DNA from: JANXYW01 sp964458665
GTDB lineage: Bacteria; Chloroflexota; Dehalococcoidia; DSTF01; JACRBR01
DNA: 8,960 nt
Direction of reading: 5' to 3'
Assembly (NCBI GenBank): GCA_964458665.1
Contig: CAYWOO010000053.1
Span: 1-8,960 of the forward strand
Both the position numbers and the translations under genes were made by a program. Numbering within the stretch: position 1 is the stretch's first letter; every line of letters starts with the position of its first letter. The notes below the pieces were generated by a model. The model did no database searches, was not told the DNA's origin, and was given only the letters and a program-made list of their open reading frames with translations. Of this stretch, positions 5,560 through 8,960 are shown in pieces.

Positions 5560-6880
5560 CGCGCCGCTGCCACCCGACATCGCAGCGAACCCGGCTGTCG
5601 AACGCCTGCAGTTCGTCCTAGCCCACCTGCGCACTGGGCTACGGGATCTCTCCGATGCCGACATAGGGACCGCATTTGCTATGGACAAGTTCCCGCTCGC
5701 CCAGCGCCGGGAGATCCTAGCGCGGCTTGGGGAGATGGTCGACGGCTATGGGATGACCGGAGTCCACACCCCGAACGCGATGCAGGGTCGTACAGTGCGG
5801 CGACCTTACGCCATCGCCGTCCTCGAGCGCGCGGGCCATGTGCGACGGCTAGCGGTGTCAATCGAGAGTCGCCCGCCCCACCGCATCCGTGGGATCGGGA
5901 TGGATGAGGGTGCCCCGGGCCTTGCAGCCCGGCGTGCGACGGACGAGGATGCGGCGGCGCTGCGCCAAATCGAGTTGCAGACACCAATCGTTTCGGGGGA
6001 CGTCCGCGTTGTCTACGATCGCGGCGAGGACTACTTCGCGACGGAGCGGCTGATGGGCGACACGTGCACCATCGTTGTAGAGAAAGACGGGGTACCGGTC
6101 GGTCTGAATTCCGTGGTAAACGTCCCGATCGCCGTCAACGGCGACGTGATGCTCGGGGAGTACAGCTATCGGCTGCGCATTCTGCCGGAAGCTCGTGGGG
6201 GGCGGCGCGTGAATCGCCTGCTTGGTTTCACGACGCTGGAGATGTACGGCTGGCAGGCCGACGAGGTCTACGCCTTCGTGGCGGCAGGAAACGACACCGT
6301 CTTGGCGCACGATACCCGAATCAGTCAGTGGAGCGTCCGCCCTGAACGGATCGTGATCGACACGGCGGGGCAATCCGGCCCCCCTGCCGGCCGCCCGGCA
6401 ACGGCAGCGGACTGCGGCCGCATCATTGATCTGCTGGATCGCGCGCACGGACACGAGGAGCTCTACATCGCCCACACCGGAGCATCGCTGGCGGCGCGCA
6501 TCGAGCGGCGACCCGAACTATATTCCTGGCAGCATCTTCGCCTCGGAGAACGCGCGGTCGTCGGCGTGTGGTCGGCGGGTATCAACGTGATCCGCGAAAC
6601 ACCTGCCGGGATCGAGAACGACGTCCGAGCGCTCGTGCTCGACTACGGCTATGAGCCCGGAGCTGAGGAGGAACTGAAGGCGCTGCTGCGCGCCGCGTGC
6701 GTAGAACTGGCGCCGTCCGGAACGACGGAGCTCGCACTGTTCACGTGCCCGCAGTCGTCGGCGTATTCGACGCTCGTTACTCTCGCTAAGCGGGTCGAGC
6801 CGTACGTCTTGAGCCTTCGTGTTCCTCCCCCAGCCGATCTCGCCGAGCGAGGGATCTACGTTGACCAGTTGTACTTCTGA
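5552..6880 (+). CDS. Double-GNAT acetyltransferase with an extra N-terminal domain
   Basis: The protein has 442 residues. ATG 5552 is preceded by GGAGG at 4-base spacing. Residues 1-117 form a small domain ending in ESRPPHRIRGIGM, resembling the accessory domain found in front of some serine-hydrolase or beta-lactamase-like proteins (tentative). Residues about 125-265 are a GNAT domain: LAARRATDEDAAALRQI (N-terminal strand and helix), central strands to YSYRLRILPEARGGRRVNRLL, where ARGGRR corresponds to the acetyl-CoA pyrophosphate loop, then AFVAAGNDTVLA. Residues about 280-425 look like a second, more degenerate GNAT domain (RPATAADCGRIIDLLDRAHG, then a VRALVLDYGY strand) without a clear acetyl-CoA loop. 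The enzyme should acetylate an amine on an unknown small molecule or peptide. It stands alone between modules B and C. Confidence 0.8.
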   Translation: MSDAPLPPDIAANPAVERLQFVLAHLRTGLRDLSDADIGTAFAMDKFPLAQRREILARLGEMVDGYGMTGVHTPNAMQGRTVRRPYAIAVLERAGHVRRLAVSIESRPPHRIRGIGMDEGAPGLAARRATDEDAAALRQIELQTPIVSGDVRVVYDRGEDYFATERLMGDTCTIVVEKDGVPVGLNSVVNVPIAVNGDVMLGEYSYRLRILPEARGGRRVNRLLGFTTLEMYGWQADEVYAFVAAGNDTVLAHDTRISQWSVRPERIVIDTAGQSGPPAGRPATAADCGRIIDLLDRAHGHEELYIAHTGASLAARIERRPELYSWQHLRLGERAVVGVWSAGINVIRETPAGIENDVRALVLDYGYEPGAEEELKALLRAACVELAPSGTTELALFTCPQSSAYSTLVTLAKRVEPYVLSLRVPPPADLAERGIYVDQLYF

Positions 6881-7000
6881 TGATGGGCTTATTGGGCCGC
6901 GGCGCGACGATGTGCGCGTTAGTTACGCCGGGTACGCCTGTGCCCCGCACTCTCTCGTGCAGGTCGGCGAGCGTCGCCATCGCTTCGTCGAACGGCCAGT
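6881..7000. other. Intergenic DNA after the acetyltransferase
   Basis: No plus-strand gene is supported. On the minus strand a short stretch reads as FDEAMATLADLHERV (about 6990-6946), which looks protein-like, but it has no Shine-Dalgarno and its frame runs into antisense of the acetyltransferase. I treat it as undetermined. Confidence 0.35.
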
Positions 7001-7243
7001 GTGCGGTGGACGGAGTGATCGATCACGCGACGACGTACCGATCGATAGCTTCGATTGGATGTCTCGCGGTCACGTTCGTATAATCCCCTCGTCAGATGCC
7101 CTGCGGGCATGAGCACCGGATTGTTTGGTGCTGCACACAGCGTTCGACCTTCCTCAGACTCAGACGTTGTCTGGTAGACCCCAAAATGGCCGAGCGGACT
7201 TCTAATCCGACGGTCGCAGGTTCGAATCCTGCCGCGGGTGCCA
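7001..7243 (+). repeat. Intergenic module, copy C (cyclase tail, nested dyad, tRNA-like 3' half)
   Basis: It opens with GTGCGGTGGACGGAGTGA, which reads VRWTE-stop, the cyclase ending. It shares GGATGTCTCGCGGTCACGTT, a perfect ATGCCC-TGC-GGGCAT hairpin (7096-7110), GAGCACCGGATT (7111-7122) and the GGTGCTGCACACAGCGTTCG block with copy B. The left arm of the outer dyad is altered (AATCCCCT). It ends in the tRNA-like 3' half. Confidence 0.85.
7192..7243 (+). pseudogene. tRNA-Arg(UCU)-like 3' half, best preserved anticodon arm
   Basis: GAGCGGACTTCTAATCCG holds an anticodon stem CGGA/TCCG around the 7-base loop CTTCTAA (anticodon TCT, Arg). It is followed by a variable region, a perfect T-arm GCAGG-TTCGAAT-CCTGC and CGCGGGTGCCA. 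GAGC corresponds to the 3' strand of a D-stem. No 5' acceptor strand (GGCACCC expected) lies upstream, so the tRNA is incomplete. Confidence 0.72.
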
Positions 7244-7290
7244 CTTGATTCCAAACTCGCTCGTAGCCACCCGACTAGCGCGCTTTCGCC

Positions 7291-7440
7291 GAGCACCGGA
7301 TTGATTCGCGAGCACCGGACTAGAAGTTGTGTGACCGTCCGGCAAGGCAAATCCCCCGTTCTGCTGGCGCATATCGATCCTGCAGAGACAGCGTCTACCG
7401 CTTTCCATCTTCCGGTGTCGAGCACCGGATTACCAGTCCG
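7291..7440 (+). repeat. Cluster of GAGCACCGGA motifs and a hairpin
   Basis: GAGCACCGGA occurs at 7291, 7310 and 7420. The last copy forms a TCCGGTG/CACCGGA hairpin (7411-7417 with 7423-7429) and is followed by GTCCGATGGTCG, matching the tRNA variable-arm region. The motif equals a tRNA-Arg D-stem 3' strand (GAGC) plus anticodon-stem 5' strand (CCGGA). There is no gene in the interval 7244-7477. Confidence 0.55.
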
Positions 7441-7477
7441 ATGGTCGTAAGCCCAAGCCTCACGTCATACTCCCCAC

Positions 7478-7620
7478 ATGGAACCGCAGATCCTGGTGTC
7501 GGACGTGGTGCGGGGCATGGCGCGATCGTCGGCGGGGGTGGCGTTCGAGGATCGCGGGAAGAGGAGATGAAAGGTGTCGGCGAGCCGGTGCGTGTGTACG
7601 CGGTGCAGGTGATGGCATGA
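7478..7620 (+). pseudogene. C-terminal remnant of a second class III cyclase (frameshifted)
   Basis: From ATG 7478 the frame reads EPQILVSDVVRGMARSSAG, then VAFEDRGK, and stops at 7568-7570. The expected continuation, EEMKGVGEPVRVYAVQVMA, is in a different frame, ending at 7618-7620. Joined, they align with the intact cyclase's end (AGEILIPEPVRHLL, then FVFSDRG, EMKGFDDAVRLYEV). A two-base deletion or one-base insertion near 7558-7562 would restore the frame. This tail is of another subtype (KGVGEPVRVYAV is the commoner ending). The two frames and the next gene meet at ATGA overlaps (7567 and 7617), so ribosomes could in principle pass along, but decay is the simpler reading. Confidence 0.7.
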
Positions 7621-8948
7621 GCACGACCGATCCCCAGGTCCGCTACTGCACGACCTCCGATGGCGTCCAAATCGCGTACGTCGTGGATGGCAACGGTCCG
7701 GGTATCCCGGTCATCTGCATGGGCACACCCTTTACGGACGTGCGGCCGTCGTACTGGGAAGAGCTCGGGGTGAGTAGCATCGGCGGCGTCTCGCGGGACG
7801 CGCGGCCGGTGGCATGGTTCGACTTTCGCGGATGCGGCATCTCCGAGAGGAACGTCGAAGACGTCTCCATGGACGCCCTCGAACGCGACCTCTACGCTGT
7901 GATCGAGCGGCTCGGTTGGCCGCGGTTTTCGCTGATGGCGATGGGCATGCCCGGCCCGCTCGTTATGAAGTACGCGGCCGAGCATCCCGATCGCGTCGCC
8001 AGCCTTGTGCTCCGGGAGACGTACGCGCGCGCCGCGGAGATGGGGCGTATCCCCCGCATGCGGGCGTTCGGAGCCCTCCTGCGTGAAGACTACGAGTCGT
8101 ACCTGATGCTGGTAGTCGCGACAAACGGCTGGTCGGGCGAGGGCGCGCGCCTGGTGAAGCTCTTCGCCGGCGCCACCACCGAGGAGATGTGCCGCCTGTA
8201 TGCGGCCGCTTCGCGGACGTTCAACGCGAGCGCGTTCGTCGACAAGATCCAGGCCCGCACGCTCGTGATCGGCCGCGATGACATGCCCGTGCCGAGCGGC
8301 GACATGCTTCGCCAGCTGGGAGGGCGCATCCGTGACGCACGCGTGGTCATGGAAGCAGGCGGTTTCGTACGCCACGGCCCTGCGGTGGAGCGATTCCTCG
8401 CTGAGGGCGATCCTGTCCCCGTCGCGTCCGTAGCGACAGCTCCCACGGGAACGCGCACGGTGCTCTTCACCGACATCGTCGGCCACACCGAGATGATGCA
8501 GCGTCTCGGCGACGCGAAGGGCCGCGACGTGCTGCGCGAGCACGAGCGGATCACGCGCGATCTCCTCAAGCAGCACGGCGGCGCCGAAGTGAAGACGATG
8601 GGCGACGGCTTCATGGCGTCGTTCGGCAGCGTGACGTCGGCGATGGAGTGCGCGATCGCTCTCCAGCGCGCGTTCGCGGCGCACAGCGAGAAAGAAGGTG
8701 AGCCTCTGCACGTCCGCGTTGGGCTCAACGCCGGCGAGCCGATCGAGGAGGACGGTGATCTGTTTGGGGCGACGGTCATTCTCGCGTCGCGCATCGCCGC
8801 CAAGGCGGGTGCGGGCGAGATCCTCATCCCGGAGCCAGTCCGCCATCTCCTGTCGGGCAAGACGTTCGTGTTCTCGGACCGCGGCGCGTACGAGATGAAG
8901 GGCTTCGACGACGCCGTCCGCCTGTACGAAGTGCGGTGGCAGGAGTAG
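7617..8948 (+). CDS. Alpha/beta-hydrolase-like domain fused to class III nucleotidyl cyclase
   Basis: The protein has 443 residues. The start ATG 7617 overlaps the stop of the preceding remnant (ATGA), with AGGTGA upstream. Residues 1-265 are an alpha/beta-hydrolase fold: DFRGCGISE (69-77), the nucleophile elbow region MAMGMPG (107-113), and HPDRVASLVL (123-132). The elbow has Gly110 where the catalytic Ser belongs, so this half is probably a ligand sensor, not an enzyme. Residues 278-443 are a class III cyclase: FTDIVG with metal Asp286, VKTMGDG with Lys326 and metal Asp330, then DLFGATVILASRI with Asp381 and Arg392. Ile388 replaces the usual Asn of the catalytic V-N-x-x-x-R motif. Product (cAMP or cGMP) and activity are uncertain. 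Its last codons match the opening of the intergenic modules. Confidence 0.9.
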   Translation: MSTTDPQVRYCTTSDGVQIAYVVDGNGPGIPVICMGTPFTDVRPSYWEELGVSSIGGVSRDARPVAWFDFRGCGISERNVEDVSMDALERDLYAVIERLGWPRFSLMAMGMPGPLVMKYAAEHPDRVASLVLRETYARAAEMGRIPRMRAFGALLREDYESYLMLVVATNGWSGEGARLVKLFAGATTEEMCRLYAAASRTFNASAFVDKIQARTLVIGRDDMPVPSGDMLRQLGGRIRDARVVMEAGGFVRHGPAVERFLAEGDPVPVASVATAPTGTRTVLFTDIVGHTEMMQRLGDAKGRDVLREHERITRDLLKQHGGAEVKTMGDGFMASFGSVTSAMECAIALQRAFAAHSEKEGEPLHVRVGLNAGEPIEEDGDLFGATVILASRIAAKAGAGEILIPEPVRHLLSGKTFVFSDRGAYEMKGFDDAVRLYEVRWQE

Positions 8949-8960
8949 CGATCATCGTGG

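Noticed and set aside
5183..7243. Functional tRNA-Arg genes at the tRNA-like segments
   Set aside because: T-arm and acceptor 3' strand are present, but none of the three copies has a matching 5' acceptor strand or a complete D-arm within 80 bases upstream.
6919..7425. Minus-strand open frame containing GTRGRIRTCDRRIRSPL
   Set aside because: The GRIRTCD string is the familiar artefact of translating the antisense of a tRNA T-arm. It lies opposite the tRNA-like 3' half, so it supports the tRNA origin of the module, not a protein.
3862..7440. CRISPR array
   Set aside because: Repeats are about 240 bp modules 1-2 kb apart, or short motifs with irregular spacing; there are no regular spacers or cas genes.
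7395..8846. Long minus-strand open frame of 483 codons
   Set aside because: It is antisense to the hydrolase/cyclase gene, His/Arg-rich, without any recognisable domain.

Overview
The window is high-GC bacterial DNA with scattered single genes, several decayed gene ends and repeated intergenic modules. A fused alpha/beta-hydrolase plus class III cyclase gene, a second cyclase tail, a TerC-family protein behind a manganese riboswitch, and abundant TTG/ATG starts with modest Shine-Dalgarno sites fit a Chloroflexota-like or deep actinobacterial (Thermoleophilia-like) genome. That placement is inference from gene content only. No rRNA, complete tRNA, CRISPR array, transposase or integrase is visible.

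Layout. 1-327 is the C-terminal part of an APH-like phosphotransferase, truncated by the window edge and by an early stop compared with a paralogue at 4080-4943. On the minus strand, 1850-423 is a coherent unit: a yybP-ykoY-type manganese riboswitch, a small Asp-rich protein with two Cys-Cys pairs, and a TerC/Alx-type membrane protein that probably exports Mn2+. Also on the minus strand, 3323-2122 holds a small winged-helix regulator followed by a four-helix membrane protein. From 3485 to 3821 there are only remnants: a possible BioY-like tail and the last codons of a cyclase.

From about 3800 to the end, the plus strand has a repeating plan. A module of about 240 bp, consisting of a cyclase-gene 3' end, a nested inverted repeat and the 3' half of a tRNA-Arg(UCU)-like sequence, appears three times (3804-4038, 4993-5234, 7001-7243). 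One intact gene follows each copy: an APH-like kinase (4080-4943), a double-GNAT acetyltransferase (5552-6880), and an alpha/beta-hydrolase/cyclase (7617-8948). The last gene ends with the same sequence that opens the module, so a fourth copy may lie just past the window. This looks like a cassette-style array whose boundaries derive from a tRNA gene. Repeated integration at a tRNA 3' end or segmental duplication with decay would both explain it.

Functional themes are manganese homeostasis (riboswitch plus TerC), small-molecule modification (APH-like and GNAT enzymes) and nucleotide signalling (cyclase fusion). Substrates of the kinase and the acetyltransferase cannot be named from sequence.
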